DNA of 6,944 nt from Anaerolineales bacterium (lineage in GTDB: Bacteria > Chloroflexota > Anaerolineae > Anaerolineales > UBA4823): the NCBI GenBank assembly GCA_026415275.1, contig JAOAHK010000135.1, forward strand, positions 1-6,944. The letters are read 5' to 3'. A model generated the notes under the pieces. That model did not search any database. It saw only the letters and a list, made by a program, of their open reading frames with translations, and was not told where the DNA came from. Position 1 is the first letter of the stretch; each line of letters opens with the position of its first letter. The position numbers were made by a program, and so were the translations under genes. This document shows positions 1 to 6,527 of the stretch, one piece after another.

Positions 1-321
1 CGTCCACCCTATGGGGTGCGCGGAGTGATCTCGGAGGATGGATTAACTTGGGATGTCAAGAATGAGTTCGTCATCCGTGAAGGAGGTGTTCCCGGTCGTC
101 ACGAAGCAGACCAACCGGCATCGACGATGATGGATCCAGCCAGCGGGCGGATGAAAGCTGGTCGGGTGGATTGGCGCAATCCGGGCTTATACCAACACAT
201 TGGCTATCCCAGTGTAGTTCAGCTCAAGGATGGGACGATCTTGGTGGCATATCACGAATGGAGTGAAGACCCACAACCCATCCAATATGTGCTTTGTACC
301 CGTTTTCGATTAGCGGACTGA
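1..321 (+). CDS. Sialidase-like (BNR/Asp-box) protein, C-terminal fragment
   Basis: This is the last 106 codons of a gene that enters the window already open; the frame is open from base 1, so the GTG at 16 is not the true start. The visible part begins RPPYG, contains one Asp-box-like strand turn (SEDGLTW) and ends with a GYPSVVQLKDGTILVAYH strand typical of the last blade of sialidase-fold six-bladed beta-propellers. It aligns with the C-terminus of the next gene: RPPYG, then an Asp box ending in TW, then GYPS, then DG(T/S)I. Between TW and GYPS it carries about 50 residues where the next gene has 17, an insertion of about 33. It ends in TGA four bases before the next ATG, so the two are almost certainly co-transcribed. 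The family includes exo-sialidases and many propeller glycosidases or lyases with unknown substrates. The catalytic region lies outside the window, so activity cannot be assigned. Confidence 0.8.
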   Translation, partial: RPPYGVRGVISEDGLTWDVKNEFVIREGGVPGRHEADQPASTMMDPASGRMKAGRVDWRNPGLYQHIGYPSVVQLKDGTILVAYHEWSEDPQPIQYVLCTRFRLAD

Positions 322-325
322 TCTT

Positions 326-1456
326 ATGAAGTTGATGGAGACGGTTGAGCACAAAGTTCTCTATCGCGATCCTTTCGCTTACTGCGCGCACCCCCATATT
401 GCATCTCTGAAGGATGATCTTTGGGTGCTTGTGTTCAATCGTGCTCCTCGGCGCGCTTTTCTCCTGCATCCTCCTCAGGACCCTCATTACTACAATGTCA
501 TTCTGCGATCGGAGGATCAAGGGGAAACCTGGACTGAGCCACAAGTTGCGCCGAATTACGATTGGTATGGCGTGGAATGCGCTGGGCTTACACCCCTTGC
601 AGACGGCCGTCTGATGCTCAATCAATGGCGTTTTCGTTGGTTGCCGGTTGACTTGGCGAGGCGGCAACTCAACTCTGCGGAATTCCTCTTCCCCGAGGAT
701 TGGGCAATTCATCTCCACGCTGATCCAGAACTAAGCCCCGTGCTTCCCTATCCAGATGATATTGTCAGGCGCATCACATGGGCAAGGGCAAACGGCGGGA
801 CCTATGTTCACTTTTCGGAAGATGGCGGCAAAACCTGGAATAATACCATTGCGCTGAATACGTCCCCCTATTCGGGAGGATATGGAATGCGCGGTGGGGT
901 GCAACTACCGAATGGTGACATCCTTCTCCCTTTGAGCGACGTCCCCAATTATCGAACTGTGTTTCTCATGCGCTCAACCGATGGGGGTAAGAGATGGCAG
1001 AAGCCCAGTTTGGTTGCTGATCAAGAGGGTTTATATTTTGAAGAACCGACCCTCTTGTTCCTGCCAAATGGCAAACTACTGATGTTGCTACGTGAGAATT
1101 GCACCCACTATATCTATCAGACCTTCTCAGAGGATGGCGGTTACAGTTGGAGTCCAGCGGTTCAAACCCCTATTTGGGGATACCCTGCCCATTTGCTTCT
1201 CTTACCCGATGAACGAGTCTTATGTGTATATGGCTATCGGCGCCCACCATATGGCATTTGCGCCGTCTTTAGCACCGATTATGGGCAGACCTGGAATGTG
1301 GATGAGACTCTGGTTATCTGCAGCAATCTCCCCAATGGCGATTTAGGTTATCCCAGCTCGGTTTTACGCTCCGATGGTTCAATCTTTACGGTTTATTATG
1401 GCCAGGATAAAGATGGCGTAACCTGTATTCTGTCAAGCGTGTATTTCTTGAACTGA
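326..1456 (+). CDS. Sialidase-like BNR/Asp-box beta-propeller protein
   Basis: A complete 376-residue protein. Five Asp boxes (S-x-D-x-G-x-T-W) are visible at about residues 62-69, 164-171, 217-224, 268-275 and 316-323, spaced as expected for blades of a sialidase-fold propeller. Strand signatures such as EEPTLLFLPNGKLLMLLREN (about 239-258) resemble the region that supplies a catalytic Glu and an Arg in sialidases. The classical N-terminal F/Y-R-I-P motif is not clear; YRDPFAYCAHPHIASL is the nearest candidate, so true sialidase activity is uncertain. There is no signal peptide or membrane segment, which suggests a cytoplasmic protein. The ATG at 326 follows the preceding stop by four bases with only a weak purine stretch upstream, consistent with translational coupling. 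It is a tandem paralogue of the upstream fragment. Family assignment is solid; substrate could be a sialic acid, another glycan or a uronate-containing sugar. Confidence 0.85.
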   Translation: MKLMETVEHKVLYRDPFAYCAHPHIASLKDDLWVLVFNRAPRRAFLLHPPQDPHYYNVILRSEDQGETWTEPQVAPNYDWYGVECAGLTPLADGRLMLNQWRFRWLPVDLARRQLNSAEFLFPEDWAIHLHADPELSPVLPYPDDIVRRITWARANGGTYVHFSEDGGKTWNNTIALNTSPYSGGYGMRGGVQLPNGDILLPLSDVPNYRTVFLMRSTDGGKRWQKPSLVADQEGLYFEEPTLLFLPNGKLLMLLRENCTHYIYQTFSEDGGYSWSPAVQTPIWGYPAHLLLLPDERVLCVYGYRRPPYGICAVFSTDYGQTWNVDETLVICSNLPNGDLGYPSSVLRSDGSIFTVYYGQDKDGVTCILSSVYFLN

Positions 1457-1487
1457 AAAACTATCGTGCTCAAGGAAGGAGAAGTTT

Positions 1488-2327
1488 ATGACATCCCTAT
1501 CCTCAACCACCTCATCAAAAGCTGGCGGGATATTTGCTTCCCTGCGCGGCTGGTTCTCTGAGGCGCGCAATACCATCCTATTTGTCATCGGTTTCCTGCT
1601 GTTCTGGGAGCTAGCCGTCATCGTCTTTCGTATCCCGCGCTATATTCTCCCCTCGCTTTCGAGCATCATTCGTCAGTTCGTTCGCAATTTTGATCTGATT
1701 TGGGAATATACCTTGATTACGGGTTATGAAACCCTGGTCGGGTTTGTGATTGCCGTGGCAATTGGCGTGCCGTTGGCAATGTTGACCGCTTTTTCCCGCA
1801 TCTTGCGCCAGACCTTCTATCCTTTTGCTGTTGCCTTGGAGATGGTGCCGAAAATCGCCTTTGCGCCGCTCTTTGTCACTTGGTTTGGCTTTGGTTTTAT
1901 CCCCAAAATGATCATTGTCTTCTTGGTCTGTTTCTTTCCCATTCTATTGAATGGCATTCTCGGCTTTACATCCCTGAGCCAAGAGATGGTTTATTTCAGC
2001 CGCTCCACGGGGGCTAGCCAACTGCGCATGTTTTGGAAAATTCGCCTGCCCGCAGCTCTGCCAGAGCTGTTCGTCGGCTTGAAAGGCGCAGCGGTGAATG
2101 CCACTGTCGGGGCAACGATTTCCGAATGGATCGGCGGCGATGCCGGTTTGGGGTACTACATTCAGATAGCCACGGGTCAATTGCGCATGGATTTAGCGTT
2201 CGCCATTATCTTTATGCTCACAGCGCTGGGTTTGTTGCTTTTCTATATCGTCCAATTGGTTGAGAAACGGATGATCCCATGGCATGTCTCGCAGCGGGTC
2301 TCCGTTTTTGGCAAAAGAGAAATTTAA
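1488..2327 (+). CDS. ABC transporter permease, NitT/TauT/SsuC family
   Basis: A 279-residue integral membrane protein, the usual size for SsuC/TauC/ThiX permeases (BPD_transp_1 fold). Hydrophobic segments lie at about residues 29-47, 83-101, 112-132, 138-158, 195-213 and 235-257, giving about six helices. The cytoplasmic EAA-type coupling loop that docks on the ATPase is visible at about 166-200, with the STGAS core, FWKIRLPAALPELF and a following glycine. An IGGDAGLGYYI segment at 215-225 is also typical of this family. The ATG at 1488 has a strong ribosome site (AAGGAAGGAG, 1472-1481), and the gene begins 31 bases after the propeller gene. With the binding protein and ATPase downstream it forms a complete importer. 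The family moves sulfonates, taurine, nitrate, thiamine pyrimidine precursors and other small solutes; the permease alone does not reveal which. Confidence 0.93.
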   Translation: MTSLSSTTSSKAGGIFASLRGWFSEARNTILFVIGFLLFWELAVIVFRIPRYILPSLSSIIRQFVRNFDLIWEYTLITGYETLVGFVIAVAIGVPLAMLTAFSRILRQTFYPFAVALEMVPKIAFAPLFVTWFGFGFIPKMIIVFLVCFFPILLNGILGFTSLSQEMVYFSRSTGASQLRMFWKIRLPAALPELFVGLKGAAVNATVGATISEWIGGDAGLGYYIQIATGQLRMDLAFAIIFMLTALGLLLFYIVQLVEKRMIPWHVSQRVSVFGKREI

Positions 2328-2339
2328 CTGCTCAGAGAG

Positions 2340-2368
2340 AAAGGAGGTCGATGGGCAAAACAAGTTGA
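2340..2368 (+). promoter_or_regulatory. Strong ribosome site with a 5-codon ORF (possible leader)
   Basis: In the 111-base gap between permease and binding protein, a near-consensus Shine-Dalgarno (AAAGGAGG, 2340-2347) is followed three bases later by ATG (2351), which opens a five-codon frame, MGKTS, closed by TGA at 2366-2368. Just downstream, TTGAAC (2365-2370) can pair with GTTCAA (2383-2388), and CCAAT (2390-2394) with ATTGG (2399-2403). This may be a translated leader that affects the binding-protein message, or simply a vestigial ribosome site. The SD-to-ATG spacing is short. Nothing in the five residues suggests a sensing peptide. Low confidence. Confidence 0.25.
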
Positions 2369-2423
2369 ACAGCTCCCAATCCGTTCAATCCAATTGTTAT
2401 TGGCGATCGAAAAATCAATTTCT

Positions 2424-2434
2424 AGAGGAGAGAG
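2424..2434 (+). promoter_or_regulatory. Ribosome binding site setting the binding-protein start
   Basis: The purine run AGAGGAGAGAG ends four bases before ATG at 2439. It fixes that ATG as the start rather than the in-frame TTG at 2394, because the resulting N-terminus is a clean lipoprotein signal peptide (MKTISRI plus hydrophobic core plus LVSC). Starting at 2394 would add 15 polar residues ahead of it. Confidence 0.75.
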
Positions 2435-2438
2435 AAAG

Positions 2439-3533
2439 ATGAAAACTATATCTCGCATTATCTCAATACTTGTTGTGCTCGCATTCCTGGTTTCTTGCGC
2501 CCCTCCGCCACCGGAAAAGATTGTCGAGACAGTCACCGTGATCGAAACGGTAGTAGTAGAAGGGTCGCCCGTCGTACAGGAAAAAATCATCACTGCTACT
2601 CCCCTGCCGCCAAAGGATAAAGTTACCCTGCGCTTGAATTGGTCATACTATGGCATCCATGCTGTGTTTATCTACGGGATTGAAAAAGGCATCTACGACA
2701 AATACAACATTGATCTGACCGTCAAGCAAGGAAATGGTTCGAGCAATGCGGTAAAATTGGTGGCAAACAAGGATAGCGACTTCGCCTACGCCTCCAACGG
2801 AGCCTTGATCAGCAACATGGTGGGCGGCGCGCCTGTCATTGCTGTCATGTCGGTTGATGCAATGGGCACCGATGCCGTCCTTTGCCGGCCAGACTCGGGC
2901 ATCAAAGAATTCAAGGATTTGAAGGGTAAGACGATTATGACCACCGCCGGCGCCGGCGTGAATGACTATTTCCCGGTAGCACTAGCCCATGAAGGAATGA
3001 CTTTGGACGACGTCAAACTGACCAATGTTGCCGAAGCCGCTTTGGTCACCAGCTACCTGCAAAACTTGGCACCCTGCATTCTAGCTGGCATCGATGACAA
3101 GCCCGCTCAAATCGAACAGGAAGGCGGCGATCCACCGATTATCTTCAATTACGCTGATTACGGCGTTGCCCAACCCGGTTACGTGATCGTCTCTCACCAG
3201 GATACAGTCAAGAACAACCCTGATCTGGTGCAGCGCATGGTCAACGCAACACTCGAGGCGGTTCAAGCCTGCTTAGATGACCGCGCGGCTTGCGCCAAAG
3301 CGCTCGTGGACTACAACGCTCAGCTCGCCGACACCGAAACGATGGTGCGCAAGCAATTGGACGTTTCTTTGGATATCCTCTTCTCGCCCAACAACAAGAA
3401 CAAATGCCTGGGGATGAATGTCCCCGAGGACTGGGCAGGCGTTTTGGAGTTGAAGAAGCAATATCAAGGTCTTGAGACCAACATGACCGCCGATATGTTC
3501 TACACCAACGAATTCATCCCCTGCGCCAAATAG
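2439..3533 (+). CDS. ABC substrate-binding lipoprotein, NMT1/THI5-like (SsuA/TauA family)
   Basis: A 364-residue lipoprotein. Residues 1-20 form a type II signal peptide with lipobox LVSC, lipidated at Cys20. Residues 21-58 are a tether: a proline run, Val/Glu/Thr-rich repeats, then TATPLPP, a style common in Chloroflexota. The binding domain begins at about residue 61. The motif LNWSYYGIHAVFIYGIEKGIYDKYNIDL (66-93, split here by function: Trp68, His74, Gly84-Tyr86) is typical of NMT1/THI5-like proteins, in which this strand-helix lines the ligand cleft. KDLKGKTI (159-166) and a PGYVIVS hinge segment (246-252) also fit the family. The mature domain has six cysteines (149, 213, 278, 285, 323, 362), an even number that would allow disulfides outside the cytoplasm. 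It captures solute for the permease and ATPase on either side. Ligand not identifiable; sulfonate, taurine-like, thiamine-pyrimidine and other small ligands all remain possible. Confidence 0.9.
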   Translation: MKTISRIISILVVLAFLVSCAPPPPEKIVETVTVIETVVVEGSPVVQEKIITATPLPPKDKVTLRLNWSYYGIHAVFIYGIEKGIYDKYNIDLTVKQGNGSSNAVKLVANKDSDFAYASNGALISNMVGGAPVIAVMSVDAMGTDAVLCRPDSGIKEFKDLKGKTIMTTAGAGVNDYFPVALAHEGMTLDDVKLTNVAEAALVTSYLQNLAPCILAGIDDKPAQIEQEGGDPPIIFNYADYGVAQPGYVIVSHQDTVKNNPDLVQRMVNATLEAVQACLDDRAACAKALVDYNAQLADTETMVRKQLDVSLDILFSPNNKNKCLGMNVPEDWAGVLELKKQYQGLETNMTADMFYTNEFIPCAK

Positions 3534-3544
3534 CTCAGATAAAA

Positions 3545-3573
3545 AGGTGGCTGTCACAAGTTGACAGCCACCT
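3545..3573 (+). terminator. Intercistronic stem-loop (partial terminator or mRNA 3' stabiliser)
   Basis: A perfect 12-bp inverted repeat, AGGTGGCTGTCA (3545-3556) and TGACAGCCACCT (3562-3573), encloses a five-base loop. It begins 11 bases after the binding-protein stop. An A-run lies on its left, but the right side is CCCTTTG rather than a real T-tract, so full rho-independent termination in the + direction looks weak. In the - direction the hairpin is followed by five T. Such hairpins after binding-protein genes often leave more binding-protein message than downstream transporter message; that role is inferred here. Confidence 0.7.
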
Positions 3574-3585
3574 CCCTTTGATTGC

Positions 3586-3590
3586 GGAGG
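3586..3590 (+). promoter_or_regulatory. Shine-Dalgarno deciding a TTG start
   Basis: GGAGG sits five bases before TTG at 3596. The other in-frame TTG, at 3578, follows pyrimidine-rich hairpin sequence without any ribosome site, so 3596 is preferred as the start of the ATPase gene. No ATG is available in frame before the conserved N-terminal strand. Confidence 0.65.
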
Positions 3591-3595
3591 CTAGG

Positions 3596-4411
3596 TTGAA
3601 AGACTTAATCCAAATCAACGGCGTCAAAAAAGTCTATCAGAGCAAGGCGGGCCCCATTCACGCCTTGGGTCCGATTGACTTGAACATTCGTGAAGGGGAA
3701 TTTATTTCCATCGTAGGCCCGTCAGGATGTGGAAAGAGTACCTTATTGCTGCTTGTCGGTGGCTTGTTAGAGTATGAGGCAGGCCAGATTTTTATCAATG
3801 GCAATTTGGTCAACAAACCGCAGACGGACATCGGAATTGTCTTCCAAACGCCAGTCTTAGTCGATTGGCGAGACGTGTTGGGCAATGTCTTATTGCAAAT
3901 TGAGATGCGGGGATTGAAGAAGGAAGTTTATATCGAAAAAGCAAGAAATTTGCTCCGTTCGGTAGGTTTGGCGGAGTTTGAGAAGCGTTATCCCTTTGAA
4001 TTATCCGGTGGGATGCAGCAGCGGGCGGCTTTTTGTCGTGCTTTGATCCACGATCCGCCACTGGTTTTGATGGACGAACCGCTAGGGGCGTTAGATGCGA
4101 TCACCCGGGAACAATTGCGTGTCGATTTAGAACAGCTATGGCTGTTGACCAAAAAGACTGTGCTATTTGTCACGCATAGCATCCCTGAGTCCGTGCAGCT
4201 TTCCGATCGGGTTGTGGTGTTCACCCCCCGCCCAGGACAAATTGCAGAAATCATCGAGATCGATTTACCTCGCCCGCGCACAATCGCTGTGCGCGAGAGC
4301 GCGGCTTTTCAGCAATATATTCATCAATTAACTAGCATTTTCATGAACTTTGGTATCCTCCGCGATACGGTGAGCACAAACCAACAAAAAGCGGTTGTCG
4401 GTGAAGAATAG
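3596..4411 (+). CDS. ABC transporter ATPase, NitT/TauT/SsuB family
   Basis: A 271-residue cytoplasmic ATPase if begun at TTG 3596 (277 if begun at TTG 3578). All motor motifs are present, numbered from 3596: Walker A GPSGCGKST (41-49), Q-loop Gln84 in VFQTPVL, ABC signature LSGGMQQR (136-143), Walker B LVLMDEP (156-162), D-loop ALD (165-167) and switch His194 in VTHS. The TPVLVDWRDVLGNV stretch after the Q-loop is characteristic of the SsuB/TauB/ThiZ group, where it contacts the permease coupling helix. It powers import by the permease at 1488 and the binding protein at 2439. It lies downstream of the stem-loop at 3545-3573 and has a non-AUG start, both of which may lower its output relative to the binding protein. 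The gene ends 24 bases before the AOR start, linking importer and oxidoreductase in one unit. Confidence 0.93.
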   Translation: MKDLIQINGVKKVYQSKAGPIHALGPIDLNIREGEFISIVGPSGCGKSTLLLLVGGLLEYEAGQIFINGNLVNKPQTDIGIVFQTPVLVDWRDVLGNVLLQIEMRGLKKEVYIEKARNLLRSVGLAEFEKRYPFELSGGMQQRAAFCRALIHDPPLVLMDEPLGALDAITREQLRVDLEQLWLLTKKTVLFVTHSIPESVQLSDRVVVFTPRPGQIAEIIEIDLPRPRTIAVRESAAFQQYIHQLTSIFMNFGILRDTVSTNQQKAVVGEE

Positions 4412-4435
4412 GATTTTGAGAAAGGAGATTGTGCA

Positions 4436-6343
4436 ATGACCCTACCTTGTGTAAATGGAAAAGTATTACATATCAATCTGACCGAAGGCAAAACCTGGTT
4501 TGAGACGCCCGATGAGGCTTTTTACCGCAAATATGGCGGTGGGAGTGCCATGGGAGTCTACTATATCTTGCGCGAAATCAAGCCGAAGGTCGATCCCCTC
4601 TCACCCGATAACATCCTAACCTTCTTTGTGGGCGTTCCAACCGGCTTGCCCATCTCGGGACAATCGCGGATGGTTGCCAACGCCAAATCTCCTCTAACTG
4701 GGGCGATCGGGGATGCCCAATGTGGAGGGTTCTTCCCCGCTGAGATGAAATTTGCCGGCGTAGATGGCATTGTGGTGCGCGGTCGTGCACCTCACCCGGT
4801 CTATTTGTGGATCCACGATGGCGAAGTGGAAATTCGCGATGCGTCTCATCTGTGGGGCAAGACCACGGGCGAAGCAGAAGATATCCTCAAATCAGAAATT
4901 GGTGACCCTAAGGTCGAAATCGCTCAAATCGGGCCGGCGGGTGAAAAGATGGTGCGCATGGCAGCCATTATGAACATGGTCAACCGTGCCAATGGGCGCA
5001 CCGGCATGGGTGCAGTGATGGGCTCGAAGAACCTCAAAGCGATTGTTGTGCGCGGATCACCCAGCCGCGTCAAGGCCGCCCACCCCAAAAAGCTGACCGA
5101 GCTATTCCGCGGCGGCACCAAGCGCATCCCGGATACCCCCGCAGTGCAATTTCTTCACATCCACGGCACGACCGGCGATGTGGCAGGATGTCAGGCTGTC
5201 GGTCAACTGCCCACCCGCAACTTCAACGAGGGCCAATTTGAGGGGTATGAAAGCATCACCGGCGAATTGATGACTGAGACCATTTTGGTCGAACGCGATA
5301 CTTGCTATTCTTGCACCGTGCGTTGCAAGCGGGTGGTTGAGACGGAGTTCATGAATCGCAAGGTCTTGCCTCGCTTTGGCGGTCCTGAGTATGAGACAAT
5401 GGCGACACTTGGCTCATACTGCGCGGTGGACAACATGCACGCCGTGGCATTGGGCAATCAATTGTGCAATCAATATGGCTTAGATACGATCTCGACCGGT
5501 GCAACGATCGCCTTTGCCATGGAGTGTTACGAAAACGGCTTGATCACCAAAGAGGATACCGGCGGCATCGACTTGCGTTTTGGCAACGCCGAGGCGATGG
5601 TGACCATGGTCGAGTTGATTGGCAAGCGCGAAGGATTCGGGAACGTGCTGGCTGAAGGTTCGGCACGGGCGGCGAAGATCATCGGCAAAAATGCCGAGGA
5701 TTTCCTGATCACAGTCAAAGGGCAAGAAATGCCAGCCCACATGCCGCAGTTCAAGCGCAGTTTGGGTTTGATCTATGCCGTCAATCCTTTCGGCGCCGAT
5801 CACATGTCCTCCGAGCACGACCCATTCTATGAGGATGGCAACGCCGATGAGATGGCACAACGCAACATGGCGCAATTGGGATTGACCACCCTGCAAGAAC
5901 CGGGCAGCATCACTGCTGAGAAAGTGCGCATGGCATACACCACCCAAAAAGTTTTCTCTGCCTTGGACACGTTTGCCTTGTGCAGTTTCGTCTTCGGCGT
6001 TGGCTGGCAACTCTATAGCCCCCTTGAGACGGTCGAGATGATCAACGCAGCTACAGGCTGGGACATGACTTTAGACGAATTCTTGCAGGTCGGCGAGCGG
6101 CGGATCAACATGATGCGTGCCTTCAACGCCCGCGAAGGCTTCACCGCTGACGACGACAAATTGACCAATAAATTCTTCCAACCCCTGAAGGGAACAGGCC
6201 CAACCGCTGGAGTGTACTATAAGCCCGAAGAGTTCAACTTCATGAAAGAGACCTACTACCAATTGGCAGGGTGGGACCCCAAAACCGGAAATCCCTCCCG
6301 CGAAAAGCTGGCATCGCTGGGATTGGAGTGGGTTGAGTTATGA
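4436..6343 (+). CDS. Aldehyde:ferredoxin oxidoreductase family protein (tungsten-pterin, 4Fe-4S)
   Basis: A 635-residue protein, close to the usual 600-plus residues of the AOR family, which oxidises aldehydes to carboxylic acids with ferredoxin as acceptor using a bis-pterin tungsten centre. The N-terminal domain runs from about 6 to 206, with YGGGSAMG (33-40), SRMVANAKSPLTGA (77-90) and the pterin-binding NRANGRTGMGAVMGSKNLKA (183-202). The cluster cysteines are C290, C293 and C297 (C-x2-C-x3-C) with C516 in DTFALCSF as the likely fourth. GGPEYET (315-321) and GLDTISTG (348-355) are also typical. The start is supported by AAAGGAG (4421-4427) eight bases before ATG 4436. There is no signal peptide, so it is cytoplasmic. 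The loop GADHMSSEHDPF (453-464) departs from the G-x-D/H-x-R form I associate with characterised AORs, and may mark an uncharacterised subfamily. Substrate unknown; the 24-base gap to the ATPase suggests it acts on something derived from the imported solute. Confidence 0.92.
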   Translation: MTLPCVNGKVLHINLTEGKTWFETPDEAFYRKYGGGSAMGVYYILREIKPKVDPLSPDNILTFFVGVPTGLPISGQSRMVANAKSPLTGAIGDAQCGGFFPAEMKFAGVDGIVVRGRAPHPVYLWIHDGEVEIRDASHLWGKTTGEAEDILKSEIGDPKVEIAQIGPAGEKMVRMAAIMNMVNRANGRTGMGAVMGSKNLKAIVVRGSPSRVKAAHPKKLTELFRGGTKRIPDTPAVQFLHIHGTTGDVAGCQAVGQLPTRNFNEGQFEGYESITGELMTETILVERDTCYSCTVRCKRVVETEFMNRKVLPRFGGPEYETMATLGSYCAVDNMHAVALGNQLCNQYGLDTISTGATIAFAMECYENGLITKEDTGGIDLRFGNAEAMVTMVELIGKREGFGNVLAEGSARAAKIIGKNAEDFLITVKGQEMPAHMPQFKRSLGLIYAVNPFGADHMSSEHDPFYEDGNADEMAQRNMAQLGLTTLQEPGSITAEKVRMAYTTQKVFSALDTFALCSFVFGVGWQLYSPLETVEMINAATGWDMTLDEFLQVGERRINMMRAFNAREGFTADDDKLTNKFFQPLKGTGPTAGVYYKPEEFNFMKETYYQLAGWDPKTGNPSREKLASLGLEWVEL

Positions 6344-6514
6344 CCCTCACCCCCGGCCCCTCTCCCACAAGGCGAGGGGGGCAGCCCTTACCCCCAGTCC
6401 CTCTCCCACCGGGCGAGGGGAGACAACCCTCACCCCTGGCCCTCTCCAACCGGGCGAGGGGAGACTGCCCTCACCCCCAGTCCCTCTCCCACCGGGGAGA
6501 TTGGGGGTGAGGGG
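6344..6514. repeat. Array of four C-rich repeat units (41, 42, 41 and 47 bp)
   Basis: Four related units lie head to tail at 6344-6384, 6385-6426, 6427-6467 and 6468-6514. Each starts CCCT(C/T)ACCCC, continues through a CCCTCTCC core and reaches G-rich sequence: GCGAGGGG in the first three units, GGGGAGATTGGGGG in the fourth. In the first three units CCCTC pairs with GAGGG to make a short hairpin. The array begins immediately after the AOR stop codon. Similar C-rich palindromic elements are abundant between genes in Chloroflexota and some other bacteria, as dispersed repeats with no known coding role; membership is inferred from appearance. Open frames through the array give PRPLSHKARG- or LPSPGGRG-like peptides and should not be called genes. 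Confidence 0.85.
6468..6514 (+). terminator. Palindromic fourth repeat unit, possible terminator
   Basis: Only the last unit has both arms: CCCTCACCCCCA (6468-6479) is perfectly complementary to TGGGGGTGAGGG (6502-6513), and inside it TCTCCC (6485-6490) pairs with GGGAGA (6495-6500). The RNA would fold as a long, very GC-rich stem with an internal bulge. No T-tract follows (ATAAGCAAAAAAG), so classical intrinsic termination is doubtful; pausing, rho-dependent ending or 3' end protection of the AOR message is equally possible. Confidence 0.45.
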
Positions 6515-6527
6515 ATAAGCAAAAAAG

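Noticed and set aside
16..321. Complete small gene beginning at GTG 16
   Set aside because: The frame is open to base 1, and residues before the GTG (RPPYG) match the paralogue, so the GTG is an internal valine of a truncated gene.
224..718. 164-codon minus-strand open frame
   Set aside because: It lies antisense to the two sialidase-like genes, has no recognisable domain, and the + strand there shows clear Asp-box protein sequence.
2365..2400. Sigma-70-type promoter in the permease to binding-protein gap
   Set aside because: TTGAAC resembles a -35 box, but no acceptable -10 element lies 16-18 bases downstream; TGTTAT is about 24 bases away.
2394..2438. Upstream TTG start for the binding protein
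   Set aside because: It would place 15 charged or polar residues before a clean lipoprotein signal peptide and has no ribosome site; ATG 2439 has one.
5480..6010. 176-codon minus-strand open frame
   Set aside because: It is wholly antisense to conserved AOR sequence; its His/Gln-rich composition is what the reverse of that coding sequence would give.
6344..6514. CRISPR array
   Set aside because: The units are contiguous with no unique spacers between them, and they are C-rich hairpin elements rather than direct repeats of 24-37 bp with spacers.
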